Shown here piece by piece: positions 33,691 to 45,367 of a stretch of DNA of 64,000 nt. Origin of the DNA: Cricetomys ansorgei (taxonomy: Eukaryota; Chordata; Mammalia; Rodentia; Nesomyidae); NCBI GenBank assembly GCA_026225945.1, contig JAMJFZ010000107.1, forward strand, positions 43,266,501-43,330,500, written 5' to 3'. Each line of letters starts with the position of its first letter. Positions within the stretch are counted from its first letter, which is position 1. Made by a program: the position numbers and the translations under genes. Below the pieces are notes generated by a model. The model saw only the letters and a list, made by a program, of their open reading frames with translations. It searched no databases and was not told where the DNA came from.

Positions 33691-36085
33691 AGCAGGACAT
33701 TTTGAATACATTTTTTGTCCTGTGCAGCCTTCCTTATGATTGGATGTCACATGGACTTTGGGGACTTTATAACATAAAAGAGAGAAAAGGCAATTGGCAG
33801 TTGGTAGGTTGGTTAGTTACAAGTTAGTCCTGTTCTCTAGCAGCCTCTGAACAGAAACCAGAGGAAAACACCTTAAAGCCAAAGTCCCAGGCATTCAAGG
33901 GAATAGGCTGTTTCTGTGCAAAGGAGTCAGTGGACAAAACTCTGAAATAGACTATTGTCTTTATTAATATCAGCAAACATCAGAGTTCCTTGAAACATGG
34001 AGATTCCTATAGCATCATGGTTCGGGGTAGCTTAATTTCAATAACTAAAGATAGAGATAAAATAAACTTTAGAAATGAAAACTAGTTTAATTGTTTAAGA
34101 ACTGTCCATGATAAAATAGCATCCAAATAATTAAACTCTTTTGGGAGAAAAATTTATAACCTTGTCATATTTCAGATTCTTTAAAGAGAGTCACTCAGTC
34201 TTTCTCATCCTCAGTGAATCTCACCTGCAGATCTGTGAGTCTTCCCATTTCCACAAATGGGAAGAATAAGAGTGTAGCGTTCTGTTAGCATCGCTGTGTT
34301 CTTCTGCATAAACTCAGAGACGAAGACACATTGTGAATGTGTCAGAGCCAGTCACAGCCTTAGGAGGACTCTAAGTGCCGGCATTTTAGGCTGCTCATCC
34401 TTGATGGAATGTCTGCTCAAAGTGTGTTTGGTTTTTCAGTGACATTTCCGGGAGGAATAAATAGAACGGCCTTGATAATGAGATGCGATACATTTGCCGT
34501 CAGGGGACTCCTCAGGCTGCTGCAGCCTCCTCTGTGCTTTGAGCAAACAAGACATTGAAAGGAATCAAGGGGCCATTTGGGCAGGCAGGGGCTTGGGAAC
34601 TGACAGGAAAAGTAGAGTGAGGAGATTCCAGTGATGGGAGAGAATGAAGCAAAATGTTCTGGTTCCTGCTTGTGTTCTGTAAACAGGAGGACCGAACAAG
34701 GTCGAGTTTTATTTTAAACCCCTCAACTGTCAGGCATTCTTCCTAGAGTTACATTTGTGATCAGACCCGCTGGCTATGAGCTACCTCTCTCCTGACCTAG
34801 AAAGGTCAAGCAAAGTCATCATCATGAACAGAAGTGTTCATTCTAGCCTAAAGGCCAGCCTGAAATAAACACATCTGCATGCTTGCTGCTATTCCGGTAA
34901 TTTCCACACGGATGTTCTGGGCATTGAGGCATGACTCCGGATCCAAGGCTTGACTTTTATTTGGGGGCTGTTAGTATGTTAACTAGGCATTGAGATTCAT
35001 TCAGAAGTCAGGGATGTCTTTAGATGTTTTCATCTAGTATGAGGTCTGTGTTGGCTGTTGCTCTTGTGTGGTCGCCCTTGGGAAAGGCTCTTTGGGAATT
35101 TGCCCCTTTTTACTTTCAATACTGGATACAGATGGCCTGAACTTTTGGCTCCATTGTTGCCAAGTCTGAATTATTCACTTCTTCCTGTGTTAGTAACTAA
35201 ACATTTCAGGGGCTAGAGATGAAAATACAAATTAAAAAGGAATTGGTTTACAGTCAAATTTATGAACAATAAAGCATCACCAGTTTTGTTTTGTTTTTTT
35301 CCTTCTTTGGTTTACATCGATGGGCTGCACCTATAAAAAGTATCAGCTCTATGTTAATGTTAAAAGTTGTGATGAGTAGAAGCCCTCATGCACAGAAAAC
35401 ACCCTTGGGGCCTGAGGAATACAAGCCCACTTTAATCTCATCCTCCTCCAGATGAGGAGCCTAAGGTTCAGGAAGGTGATGTGTGCCCAGCCGCTCTGGA
35501 AGGTGTTACAGGAAAGGAATTTGCATATTACCCAGGACTCTGTCTTCACAGCCCCCTTTCTCACCACAAGCACATAAGATATAAAAGGGCACAGTGTTGA
35601 ACAGACTAGAGTGCTCAAGGGGAACAGTCAGGGCTGCCACTTCTGTCACATCTGGTAATGTTTGTCAATATCTGAATACAGACATTTCTCATTGAGAACT
35701 CTTTATTAGAAAATTGGAAGCAGAAAGCCTAGCAGAAATCTACATCAGGAACTGTACTTTCTGCTGGTGGGGATCAGGCATATTATCAGTAGCCCAGGGA
35801 CACAGGAAGTATGATTTCAGCTCTTCTGTAGACAGAAGAAAAAAGAGGTGGGGGGAAAATCCTCTTAAGTTTCACCTCCCCAGTTGCTCAGTGAAAAATG
35901 GCAGCTTAGTCAGAGTTTCCTGAGCAGGTTTGCTAGCTTACATGCAGTCTCCAGAAAATGGAGCCTGTCACTGATGCCTAGACTCAGGCCGCATCAAGTG
36001 ACAAGACAGTATGCTTTGCTCAGCTGTGAAATGGCGGTGCTTAGAATAGCCTGTGACAGCAACTTTCTTCTGCTTTATATTTTAG

Positions 36086-36152
36086 TGTTTAAATGGGTGC
36101 GAAGAACGTTAATTGCTCTCGTTCAGGTCACTTTTGGAAGAACCATCAACAA
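36086..36152 (+). CDS. Snx25: Snx25 exon: start of the nexin C-terminal domain
   Basis: 67 bp (acceptor tatattttag, donor gtgagt), phases 1 in and 2 out. It encodes FKWVRRTLIALVQVTFGRTIN plus part of a lysine codon, identical or nearly so to human. This is the smallest Snx25 exon here. Confidence 0.96.
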
Positions 36153-38932
36153 GTGAGTTTAACAAAATTAACGTTTGAAAACATGTGTTACCCTCTGTTT
36201 GAATACTGAATTACCTTATGGTACAGTAGCCGATGGATTTAACGGAAGCTCTCTTTCTTTTGTACTTTTGTTTCTGATACAATGCTGAGGCTGCACAAGG
36301 AAGCAGCGTTCTGAACTTCTCTTACAGCATGCCTGGTGAATAGATGACAAAAATGTGAGCTCGTTCCAGCTTTCTTCTGGCTGATGAGGCTCAGAAGTTC
36401 TGGAAAGTTCCATTTGGATAATAGGTGCCTTGGGTACTCTCTTGTCATGTCACATGATGGAACTCTGGCTAAGGTTAAGCCTCAATGAAAGTAGGGCGCT
36501 CACCAGATGACCAGTATTTACTTGAAGAGAAATACAAAACATATATTCACTCTTAAGAGCTGAAGTAGCATTAAAATGTTAATTCTTCTTTACATGTAGA
36601 CAACCATGGTGGAGGGCTGTCTCCCATATAGTGCTACCATAAGCCTTCATAGATTCTAAACTGCATTGCAATGTCCATTTATATGAAAGTATCTGTACAT
36701 GTAATCATCTACAGGACATTTTCACATTATTCATAACGTGTTCCACATTTGGCATTCATTCATGAAAGCTCTGGGTCTTTGTGAGAACTCATGATCAGTC
36801 AACATGGCTTCCTAAGAAACTGTTGGCATTCCTCATGGCTACAAGAGCATGCCATTGACAGCAGTCAGAGCAAACAGTGCAGAAGCTTCTGTCCTGAACT
36901 GGCTTAAGAGATTAGTCTCATGCCTCATCTGAGTGGAAGAGACCAGTTCACTTTCCAGTAGAACTTACCTGGCTTCCTGGCCAGTGACTCAGCCCCGTTT
37001 CACGTTATGTCTGTGCCTGGGATTTACAACTACTATTGTCAGGTTCCTTTAAATAACTATCCAAAATAAAGATCTTCAAGAGATTAGTGGTAGGATTTTC
37101 TGCAGAATAGAAATGTAAGTGAACATCTAAAAAAATTTTTTTGAAGAATCACTTTTTTTTTGTTTAGTAAAACAAGTTTTTAAGATGAAAATATCATTTT
37201 CCCGAAAGAGTAATTTACTGTTGAACATTGGTGAGATGTTAATGTGATAGTTTTGTTATGTAAGCTTAAACAATTTTATGGAAATACTATAAAGAAAACT
37301 TATTTTTGTATTGATTTATACTTAAAATGTTTTTTTTTTCCCTTGTGGTCACAACAAACATTTGCTTCTGTTTTATTTCTAGATTAAAAAAAAATAGTTG
37401 AAATTGCCCATCAGAAGCTTGTTTAATCAACTTAGTGTCCTTTGACCAAAAGAAGAGCCCATTTAATGTATTGTTTATGTCTTGGGAAAAACTCATCAGT
37501 ACTGACAGGCCTCAGATAAAGAAACTTCCATGTACCTTTTTCCCCCTCATACTTGAGCCCCTGCTAATGTATTTCCTTGTCAGGCTCTGCAAAGCACATG
37601 CACTTCCTTGTTCCCCGGTAACACTGGCACTTGCTCCTGAAATGAGATTGAGAAGTGCCTTGTAGAAAACTTTCTGTTCACGCCAGTGAGCTTGCTCCCA
37701 GGCAGGGAATTGTGGAGCACCTAGTACATGCTATTCTTGCCTTTTGCAGAGGATGACACATCATAAAATTAGGTAGCAGTGTTTGTCAGCCTCTTGTCTT
37801 AAAGCAGCCACGATCTCACACACTTGATTGGCTTCCAACCCTTCTGGCTGATAGAAAGAGCATACTTGGGTGCTGATCTTTGCTAAGAATTGCCTAATAG
37901 TCAGTCACAAATGGAAATTTCTTCATGTCTTCATGCAGTGCCAGTGGTTAACCCCCAGAGCAACACTCCAGAAATCAAAGCATGTCGTTGATACACAGAG
38001 AGCTTTCTTAGGCAGGTGGGCAGGCAGGTTGGTGGCTACCGTTTAAGGCAAAAGTCCCTTTAAACAGATAAACAATTTTCTTTGTCTAGATTTGAATTGC
38101 ACAGTATCTGGTAATTTCTGATTTTCACTTTGAAACAGTTAACAGCACAGTTTGACCCCAAATTTAATCATTTATCCAACATGAATAGATTGCTGTGTAC
38201 CAAGTGCTGGGCTTAAAACATCCATTTGGAGATGTCCTGAAACCTGTACTTACTCTTTTAAAAGCATCACTCCGTGACCTTTTGCAGTCGGTGCAACAGA
38301 GTTCCATCTTTGGACCAGGTTCCATCTTTGAACCTTTATCCTTAACAAGAGCATAAGGTGCTTCCCCTGGGTCAGAGTATTTTTCTCCCAGACCTCTCTG
38401 TCATAGTCATTCTAAGAGGGCCAGTAAAAAAATCATGGTTCTCCTCCAGGACTTCAGGGGCCCAAGGAGGGTTTCCTAAACCACTTTTCATCAGTCTTGG
38501 GAAGTGGGCTTGTGCTTCCAATGTTTAAGCTTCATAGAGAGATAATTAATGTATGAGGGCATCTGAAACCTTTGGCCAAAGCTCAGTCTTCTCTTCTTGT
38601 CGATACTGATTAGAGGCAAACATTTGGAAAAGTGGGTGCCATTGAAATGTGTAAATCCCATGCTGTGTGTATGTATAAAATTCTCAAACAATAAAAAAGG
38701 AGAAAGAAAAAGAAGCAGAAGTCTGTGAACATGTGAGCCCCAAGAATGAGTTGGTCATCCATGATTGCCAAAATAAACAACGTTCATAGCCAAAATTTAA
38801 AAATAAATTATTAATTTATTCATCAACCATTTAGACCAGGATATACCTTAACCAATCATTGACGAATGCATTCTGAGAATACAGCATACAGTTTTTAAAA
38901 CTTCATCCAAGTTATGTTTTTTTCTTTAAAAG
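36153..38932. other. Snx25 intron, 2.8 kb
   Basis: AT-rich, unique-looking throughout. I recognise no SINE, LINE, LTR or exon in it. Confidence 0.65.
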
Positions 38933-39114
38933 ACAAATCCGGGACACAGTGAACTGGATATTCAGTGAGCAAATGCTGGTTTACTACATCAGTGCTTTCC
39001 GGGATGCTTTTTGGCCAAATGGAAAATTGGCACCGCCAACTAGAATCAGAAGCGAAGCACAAAGTCAGGAAACAAAACAGAGAGCTCAGCAAAAGCTACT
39101 TGAAAACATTCCAG
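38933..39114 (+). CDS. Snx25: Snx25 exon: nexin C-terminal domain, middle
   Basis: 182 bp (acceptor tctttaaaag, donor gtgagg), phases 2 in and 1 out. It encodes RDTVNWIFSEQMLVYYISAF and RDAFWPNGKLAPP, the signature of the PXC/nexin C domain, then a charged helix (SQETKQRAQQKLLENIP). Confidence 0.97.
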
Positions 39115-39977
39115 GTGAGGCCTTAGCCTTAAAGAGAGATCTGAGAAGGATGTTAGCACTGTTGAGAGCTACTGTCCCTCCCAGGAGCCTGCTTCTCATC
39201 GTCAGCCGGGGACATACCAAAAATCTTAATGTGAACTTTTCATTCCAGAAATGTTTAGAGCTAACAACACATTTTGTGCTTTAGAGATCAGAATAAACTT
39301 TATCATGAAACTTTAGAAATGTGCTTAAAACACATTTAATTACTAAAACAAGTAGTACAAAAATGCTGACGTAGCTTTCATAAGTGCCCTGTGGTTTAAA
39401 AAAAAAAAAAATCCTAAAACTTTTGTTTATAAACATTCAAGAGAAGTAACCAGTTATGCTACTCAGGTCTCCATGCTTTGTTCGTGTGTTGTGTAATATC
39501 ACTTGAGGACAAAAAGTTAATTTTCTCAGGATACAGGTCACTTGACTAGCAAGATGGTTAATACTGCCACCTTGGCAGGACCTAGACTCACCAGAGACAA
39601 ACCTCTGGGCATGCCCATGATGGATTATGTGGGTTAGGTTAAATGAGATAGGGATACCCACCTTAACTGTGCCCTCCCGTGGGGTGAGGCCCTTGTCTGT
39701 ATATGAAGGAGGAAGTGAGCTGAGCTCAGGCACTCTGTGTTCTCCGCCCCTTATCGATGCTATCTGATCCTCTCCCAGGCTTCCAGCTGCTATAGCTCTT
39801 CACCATGCTGGACCATACATCAAACTGTGAGCCAAAAGAATCTTCTCCCCATGTTGCTTTTGTCAGAGTGTTTTATCACAGCAACAGGGAAGGTGACAAA
39901 TGTGCTTAACATGTCCAAGGTCTTGAGTTCAACCCTCAGCAGTGCAGCAAAACATATGCAAAATTTTCTTTTCCCAG
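39115..39977. other. Snx25 intron, 0.9 kb
   Basis: Contains an LTR (about 39555-39902) ending only 75 bp before the next exon. Confidence 0.75.
39555..39902 (+). mobile_element. Solo LTR, rodent ERVL-MaLR-like
   Basis: It starts 'tggttaatactgccacctt', has 'taaatgagatagggataccc', 'aggaggaagtgagctgagct' and 'catcaaactgtgagccaaaa', and ends 'ttttatcacagcaacaggga'. These are features of a rodent MaLR LTR. Here the polyadenylation signal reads AAGAAT. Confidence 0.75.
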
Positions 39978-40078
39978 ATACACTTCAGAGCCTTGTTGGA
40001 CAGCAAAATGCCCGCCATGGAATAATAAAAATATTCAAGGCTTTGCAAGAGACAAGAGCCAATAAACACCTGTTATAT
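39978..40078 (+). CDS. Snx25: Snx25 exon: nexin C-terminal domain
   Basis: 101 bp (acceptor ttttcccag, donor gtgagt), phase 1 in and 0 out. It encodes TLQSLVGQQNARHGIIKIF and ALQETRANKHLLY, the conserved helical core of the domain. Confidence 0.97.
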
Positions 40079-40713
40079 GTGAGTAAATGAGCCTCCGGGG
40101 CTCTCTCTATGTTGGGTTTTATATTTCTATTTGCATATTGGGATAACTTGTAATCCTTAATATTCTCAATTACTTTTGTCACTTAGAACTCTGAACCTGT
40201 TTTTTTGTTTGTTTTTCTGCTTTATTTTTGTGTGTCCTCTCATTTGGTTAAAAAGAGTAAAAGTATCCCCAGGGACATGGCAGTCCTGTTCTCATGCAAG
40301 TTCTCTGTTGACTTCTGACTTAACATCTCTGCTCGACTGTATAGTTGTTGTTATTTTGGCAAAGGAAACTGTTTCCCATCATTTTTCTGATTAAAATTAC
40401 CAATATTAGCCAAGTGTTGTGGTATATGCCTGCGGTCCAAGTAATCAGGAGGTCAAGGCCGGTATGTGCTACCTGACATCTTGTTTCAAAAAAAAGCAAA
40501 ACCAAAGAAGAAATACCAATATTAAACGTCACAGACAGTTGGGTGTGTCTAATAGACCATGCAATAAATTGGGTTTAAGTAGTTACAACTCCTTCTGAGA
40601 GTCACTTGTTTACAAGGATAATCTCAGAATTATAATTAGACTTCTCTCTCAGACAAGGACATTCTGATTAAACCCTCACACGCACACCCTTCTTTGCTCC
40701 TTTCTTGGTACAG
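40079..40713. other. Snx25 last intron, 0.6 kb
   Basis: Contains a decayed B1 (40405-40498). The rest looks unique. Confidence 0.75.
40405..40498 (+). repeat. Decayed B1 SINE
   Basis: It has 'tagccaagtgttgtggtata', 'aagtaatcaggaggtcaagg' and 'cttgtttcaaaaaaaagc', i.e. the two ends of a B1 with the middle degraded. Confidence 0.65.
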
Positions 40714-40794
40714 GTGCTGATGGAGCTGCTGCTGACAGAGCTGTGTCCTGAGCTGAGAACTCACTTGGATCAATTCAAAGCTGGTCCAGTCTGA
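40714..40794 (+). CDS. Snx25: Snx25 last coding exon and stop
   Basis: 26 codons plus TGA (acceptor ttggtacag). It encodes VLMELLLTELCPELRTHLDQ and ends KAGPV, where human ends KAGQV. The frame agrees with the preceding exon. Confidence 0.97.
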   Translation: MLMELLLTELCPELRTHLDQFKAGPV

Positions 40795-41310
40795 GACTGC
40801 ACAAATCAACCACCAGAGAAATGTCTGTGTAATAATAGACATGAAACATTTTCCTCTTTTCCACAGAGGGCCCGACAAGAACCGTACTGATTTTTATTTA
40901 CGTACTTCCCTCTAGTTTTATGTGAAATAAGCAGAATCTGAGGGAGGAGGACTCGATGCTGTGGTAGGCCACAGAAAAACAAACTGACGTTTATTGGTTT
41001 TTAAATGATATAAATACTTCAAAGCTCAACGTGCTGATTGAAATACAAATGTTAATATGTGATAAGAACCTAGGAAATATTTTAAATATTTATGAAAACA
41101 GTTTTGTTGTTAAATGAGGAACTCTGAATATTGTACAGTTAATCTCCTCACTGAGGATTCCGAACATTCCTGTGTTTCCCGTGTATTGAAGAACACTGTT
41201 GTGCAATGCTTGGTGTAAAGTTGTTGTGAAAATTTTATTGTCTTTATTTTTACCAAAGATTTCCCATAGTTTGAAGCATTTGAAGCAATAAAACTTAAAA
41301 AATGAATCCC
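40795..41310 (+). other. Snx25: Snx25 3' UTR
   Basis: It runs from the stop codon to just past an AATAAA signal. The length (about 0.5 kb) is a minimum estimate because other signals could be used further on. It is AT-rich, with several ATTTA-like motifs (for example near 40896 and 41085). Confidence 0.75.
41287..41292 (+). promoter_or_regulatory. Polyadenylation signal AATAAA for Snx25
   Basis: First canonical AATAAA downstream of the stop codon, about 490 bp after it. Cleavage would be expected 10-30 bp downstream. Confidence 0.75.
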
Positions 41311-42414
41311 AGTGCTCAAAGATATTAAGATGCTTGTGTCTCAGAAAGAGCTTGGACACTGGTACAACTCACATATTTGCTGAGAGCCTTCTTATAGAAA
41401 GCATTGTTCACTGAAAACTTCTGCAAGAAAGAGCAAAATTTGCTGCCTGATTTTTTTAGTGCACAGAAAAGGCCAATTTGGTCTGGGGAGATGAGATGTG
41501 AACTGAGCCTTGGAAGAATTATCCTCAAAGATGGGGGAACAGGCAGAAGAAGGAAGTTGCTCCGTAATGTTGAAAGATCCTGTTAAGTACTTAAGTCTTG
41601 TGCATTTCAAGGACGTTAAGTGAGGCCCAGGGCTAGACTTTGCCACTGATAGTGGGACCATGGACAAGTCACTGAATTAATTTTCCTGAGCTCTGTCATC
41701 TGTTAGGCAGCAATAACCACATAATATCCTTTCTCTAGTTTCTAGAAATACTGAAAAACAAAAGGCAAAACTGAAAAAAAAAATCTGAATAAAAGAAAAA
41801 ATATATTCATTGGTATAGGTTTATCATACTAATAGCTCATAACTGACAAGTTCTTGATGAGACACAGTTCTGAAAGTTAGATACAGACAGTACATTAAAA
41901 CAGTACGAGTTTCATCATTGAGAGTCTTCTAATTGTAGCTCTCTGGTCCCTTATTTTCAAACTAAGATTAGGTATTTAAGACTTCAGACATACTGAGGTC
42001 GGCTACTCTGTGAATTATCTTTCAATGAGGTATTGAAAAGACCACTTACGAGTAGATTCCGGGGAGAGAAATAATGTGGAGTTGCCAGCTCATCGTTTGC
42101 ATAATTCTAAGCCATCATTTAAATTTGGGGTTTTAAATTTAAACTGCACATAAAAAAAATATTCTAACTTCTCTGTTTCTTTATGACAGAGTCTGATAAT
42201 CAACCATAATGAAGCTAGAAGTTTATGTTTAAAAAAAAAAAAAGTAGTAACTGGGAAGCCTCAAGTGACTTGAGATACAGACTGGCACTCCATGGGGAGT
42301 GCCTGCAGCAGTGGGGGCTTCTGGGTGCCAGGCTGTCAGCTCTGACAAATACTGTATACTGAAATTGAAAATTCCACACTGGGTCCCCATGTATTACCAA
42401 ATACGACAGCTTGT

Positions 42415-42776
42415 TGTGGTTTCAGTGAGAACGTCCCCGTTAGGTTCGCAGTATTTGTACAGTTGGCCCCTAGTTGGCGGTGCTGTTTTTGGAAGTATGG
42501 AGTTGTTAGAGGAAGCATGTTGCTAGAAGCCAGCTTTGGGAGTTGCCAGTTCTCACACACACACACACACACACACCCCCACCAGGCTCCCCCTACTCCC
42601 CACCCCTGTCGCCCACCTCTCTGTTTGAGATGTGAGTTCTCAGCTTCCTGTTCTGCTGCCGCGCCTGCTGCCCCCTCCCCCTCTACATTATGAACTCTAA
42701 CTCTCCGGAACCATAAGCCAAAATATACTGTTTCTTCGATAAGTTTCCTTGGTTACAACAGATAAGTAACTAATAC
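42415..42776 (+). mobile_element. Solo LTR, rodent
   Basis: It starts 'tgtggtttcagtgagaacgt', has 'ggcccctagttggcggtgct', an internal (CA)n at about 42556-42577, 'ttcctgttctgctgccgcgc', 'ccataagccaaaatatactg' and ends 'aagtaactaataca'. Flanking 5-mers cttgt and cgtgt match at four of five positions, which suggests a decayed target duplication. Confidence 0.75.
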
Positions 42777-42914
42777 ACGTGTTAAATTCCCAACATTAAA
42801 AACTTGGGAGACTTGTGTTTCTTTTTTATTTTACTATTTTTCAGTGCTGGGAAATCAAATTCAGGGCACATGATAGGCATGCACCTTGAGCTACACTTCT
42901 CTGAGACTGACTGA

Positions 42915-42994
42915 CTTCCTTCTTTCTCTTTCTCTTCTTTTCTTTCTTTCTTCCTTCCTTTCTTTTTCCTTTCTTTCCTTCCTTTCTTTCTTTC
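42915..42994. repeat. (CTTT)n/(CCTT)n tract
   Basis: Imperfect pyrimidine repeat of ttcc, tttc and ttct units over about 80 bp. Confidence 0.9.
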
Positions 42995-43187
42995 ACTTGT
43001 ATTTTTCTCACACTGGGGATTGGATCAAGGATCTCATCTATACCAGGCAAGTTGCTTACTACTAAACAACATGAGTATTGCTTTTTAGAATTATTTTATT
43101 TTGAGACTCGCTGAATTATCCAGTCTGGCCCCAAAGTTATGATCCTCCTACATCAGCTTTCCAAGTAGATGCACTTATTTATGATTG

Positions 43188-43249
43188 CCGTCGTCGTCGT
43201 CGTCATCCTCCTCCTCCTCCTCCTCCTCCTCCTCCTCCTCCTCTTCTTC
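43188..43249. repeat. Triplet repeat (GTC)n then (CTC)n
   Basis: Five GTC/CGT units are followed by about thirteen CTC units. The repeat is not in a gene, so its long Arg/Thr reverse frame is not real. Confidence 0.95.
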
Positions 43250-43293
43250 AAGATAGGGTCCCCCTTTCTTCTTTCCTCCAATCCCAATGCTGG

Positions 43294-43575
43294 TGTGTTA
43301 ATTTCTTTCCTGCTGTTGTGATAAAACACTATGACCAAAGTGACTTAAGGAAAAGGGGATCACAGCTTACAGTTTACAGCTTGCAGCTCCAGAGGGATAG
43401 AGTCCACCATGGTGGGGAGACATAGCATCAAGCTGAGAGCCCAAAGGCAGAGAGTACACTTTACACTCTCAAAGCCTGCCCAGGTGACAGTGAAAACCTC
43501 CCCAAACAGCACAGCCAATTGGGGATCAGTGCTTATGGAGGCAGTTTTCCCTTAAGCCAGCTGTAATAATCTATG
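43294..43575 (-). mobile_element. LTR fragment, antisense, same group as 3327-3727
   Basis: It begins 'tgtgttaatttctttcctgc tgttgtgataaaacac' on the + strand, matching the reversed LTR end ('gtgttttatcacagcaa') of the family at 4597. It is truncated. Confidence 0.65.
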
Positions 43576-43869
43576 CTAGGCTTAAGATATTGAGCAGGAT
43601 GTTGGGAGGGAATATAGGGTATTCGGTGACTGGTACAGAGGGAAAGGCCTTGCTTCCAGGGTTTAAGTCTCTGACTTTTGGATAGAATACAGAAGTACAC
43701 AACTATTTGTTCTCTTTATGTAAAAACAAAGTTCACATGATATAAGTTCATAACCAAGGCCAGGCTTTTCCGTTCTGCAGCAGCTCTAGCAGATGCCACC
43801 ACATACAAATTCCGTTTTCTCACTACTAAGAGATGTTGTTTTTATTTATCCACCATTGAAAATGACATT

Positions 43870-44093
43870 GTATGGCTCAGTGGTTAAGAGCACTAGCTGC
43901 TTTTCCAGAGGGTCTGAGTTCAATTCCCAGCACCCATGTGCTCTGAAGGGCAGCTTATAATCATCCATATCTCCAGTTCCTGAGGATCTAACACCCTCTT
44001 GTGGCCTTCGCCAGTACCAGTCATGAGTGTCGTGTTCAGACATACCTGTAGGCAAGAACCCATACACATAAAATAAATTTTAATTTTTCAAAA
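43870..44093 (+). repeat. B2 SINE
   Basis: It has 'atggctcagtggttaagagc', 'gagttcaattcccagcaccc', 'cagacatacctgtaggcaag' and the 'aaataaattttaattttt' tail. Confidence 0.95.
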
Positions 44094-44321
44094 GAAAATG
44101 ACATTGAAATTTATAAAGTAAAATCATCCCAGCTTGTATGCTGACAAAGGGGAGGAATTAAAGTATCTTTAAACCTATTGTTTTTAGTACATGTCAAGCA
44201 TGTATCACTACACAGTCTAAGGCATATGGATCTTAATGTTTTCACTGCCATCTTTTCTTTAATAGATTTCACTGACACTAACAGTAAGTTAGCCTGTTGC
44301 TAATTAAATTTTCTTTTATTT

Positions 44322-44440
44322 TTCTGAGGCAGAGTCTCACTATAGTCCTGACTGGCCTGGAATTCACTATGTTGTCAGGACTGACCTCACACTCCAAGAG
44401 CCCCACCTGTCTCTGCCTCCCAGCTACCACCTAGCCTGCT
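44322..44440 (-). repeat. B1 SINE, antisense, diverged
   Basis: It has 'tgaggcagagtctcactata', 'tggcctggaattcactatgt' and 'cacctgtctctgcctcccag'. Confidence 0.8.
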
Positions 44441-44639
44441 AATTTAACACGTTATTTTTTATACATTATTTAGACGTGTGTCACTAATATAGGGGAAAAC
44501 ATTTGCTAATTTATTTTTTAAGTATTTAGAAGTTTCTGCACAGTGGAGACAATCATTAGAGTGAAGAGGAAGTCTACAAAATAGGAAACATTCCTTACCA
44601 ACTAATACATCTTAAATATTTGTAATATATTAAAAAAAA

Positions 44640-44965
44640 CTGCAAAAATTAAACACTAAAAACTAGAATCATCCAACCAAGTAGATGGGCTGAAAGAACT
44701 ACCATGTTGCCCAGCTATACCACTCCTGGATGTATACCTAGTCTACACAGCGCAGAGATAAAGGTCCACGTTTACCTCTTCGATATTCACAGTAGCTAAA
44801 AAATGCAATGGGCTTAGATGTCCATTTAACATATGAATGGATGAAGAAAATGTGAAACAAATGCAGTGGAGGTTGACAGAGCCACAATGAAAAATACTTG
44901 GAGGAAAATGGATGCTATGTTAAAGGAAATAAGACTCTGAAGGGCAAACATGTGATACTGAGCTT

Positions 44966-45026
<61 letters not shown>

Positions 45027-45330
45027 CAGTGTAGGTACATATAGATGAGTGTTTGTATTTATGTATGTGTTTATAGCTCATGAAAATAGACGGGGGATCA
45101 TAAGAGGAGAGGAAGAGATCTTAAGGGAGGTAGGAAATAAGTAATAGAAAGCACATGGTAGAGAAGGAAAAGGAGAAGCTAATTGGGAAAAAGGAAGAGG
45201 GGGATGGGGTTGGGATCAGGGGTTGGGTGGTGGGGTGCTCCAGGAAGGGAGAGGGGGGATGGAGTGAGAGCAAAGTATAGTGACGCACGTATAAAGATAT
45301 CATTATGAAATCCATTCCTTTGCATGCTAA
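44640..45330 (+). mobile_element. L1 fragment (late ORF2 and 3' UTR), with (GT)n
   Basis: It has the late-ORF2 text 'cccagctataccactcctgg', 'cacagtagctaaaaaatgca' and 'gaatggatgaagaaaatgtg', then a (GT)n run (44967-45022) and a G/A-rich 3' UTR-like part (45090-45270). No open frame remains. Confidence 0.75.
44967..45022. repeat. (GT)28 microsatellite
   Basis: Uninterrupted GT run inside the L1 fragment. Confidence 0.97.
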
Positions 45331-45361
45331 TCTAAAACATTACTTACAAGAAAATAATCCT

Positions 45362-45367
45362 TTTATT
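45362..45367 (-). promoter_or_regulatory. Possible polyadenylation signal for Lrp2bp
   Basis: TTTATT on the + strand reads AATAAA on the reverse strand, about 870 bp past the Lrp2bp stop. It is the nearest canonical signal I noticed, and others are possible. Confidence 0.4.

Larger units (their letters stand above)
32840..36085. other. Snx25 intron, 3.2 kb
   Basis: It has a B1 (33174-33325) and a self-complementary AT-rich array (33398-33690). Positions 33700-36085 look unique, with no recognisable element or exon. Confidence 0.75.
7189..41310 (+). other. Snx25: Snx25 gene, 3' part (13 coding exons plus 3' UTR)
   Basis: This is the 3' part of sorting nexin 25, a member of the RGS-PX group (SNX13, SNX14, SNX19, SNX25) that acts on endosomal and other internal membranes; SNX25 is reported to promote lysosomal degradation of TGF-beta receptors. 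Joining the thirteen exons gives one open frame of 616 residues plus stop, matching the C-terminal part of the roughly 840-residue human protein closely. Domain order is linker, RGS (exons at 13519 and 15298), charged linker, PX (24006-30128), acidic segment, and nexin C-terminal domain (36086-40794). Every exon has an AG acceptor and GT donor and all phases agree. The N-terminal membrane and PXA exons must lie before position 1. Identification rests on recalled family sequence, not on a search. Confidence 0.96.
41311..45361. other. Region between the converging genes
   Basis: It holds a solo LTR (42415-42776), C/T-rich and triplet repeats (42915-43249), an antisense LTR (43294-43575), a B2 (43870-44093), an antisense B1 (44322-44440), a + strand L1 tail with (GT)n (44640-45330), and unique DNA at 41311-42400. 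No further gene was recognised. Confidence 0.75.

Noticed and set aside
43153..43338. Arg-rich reverse frame
   Set aside because: Translation of the (CTC)n/(GTC)n triplet repeat.
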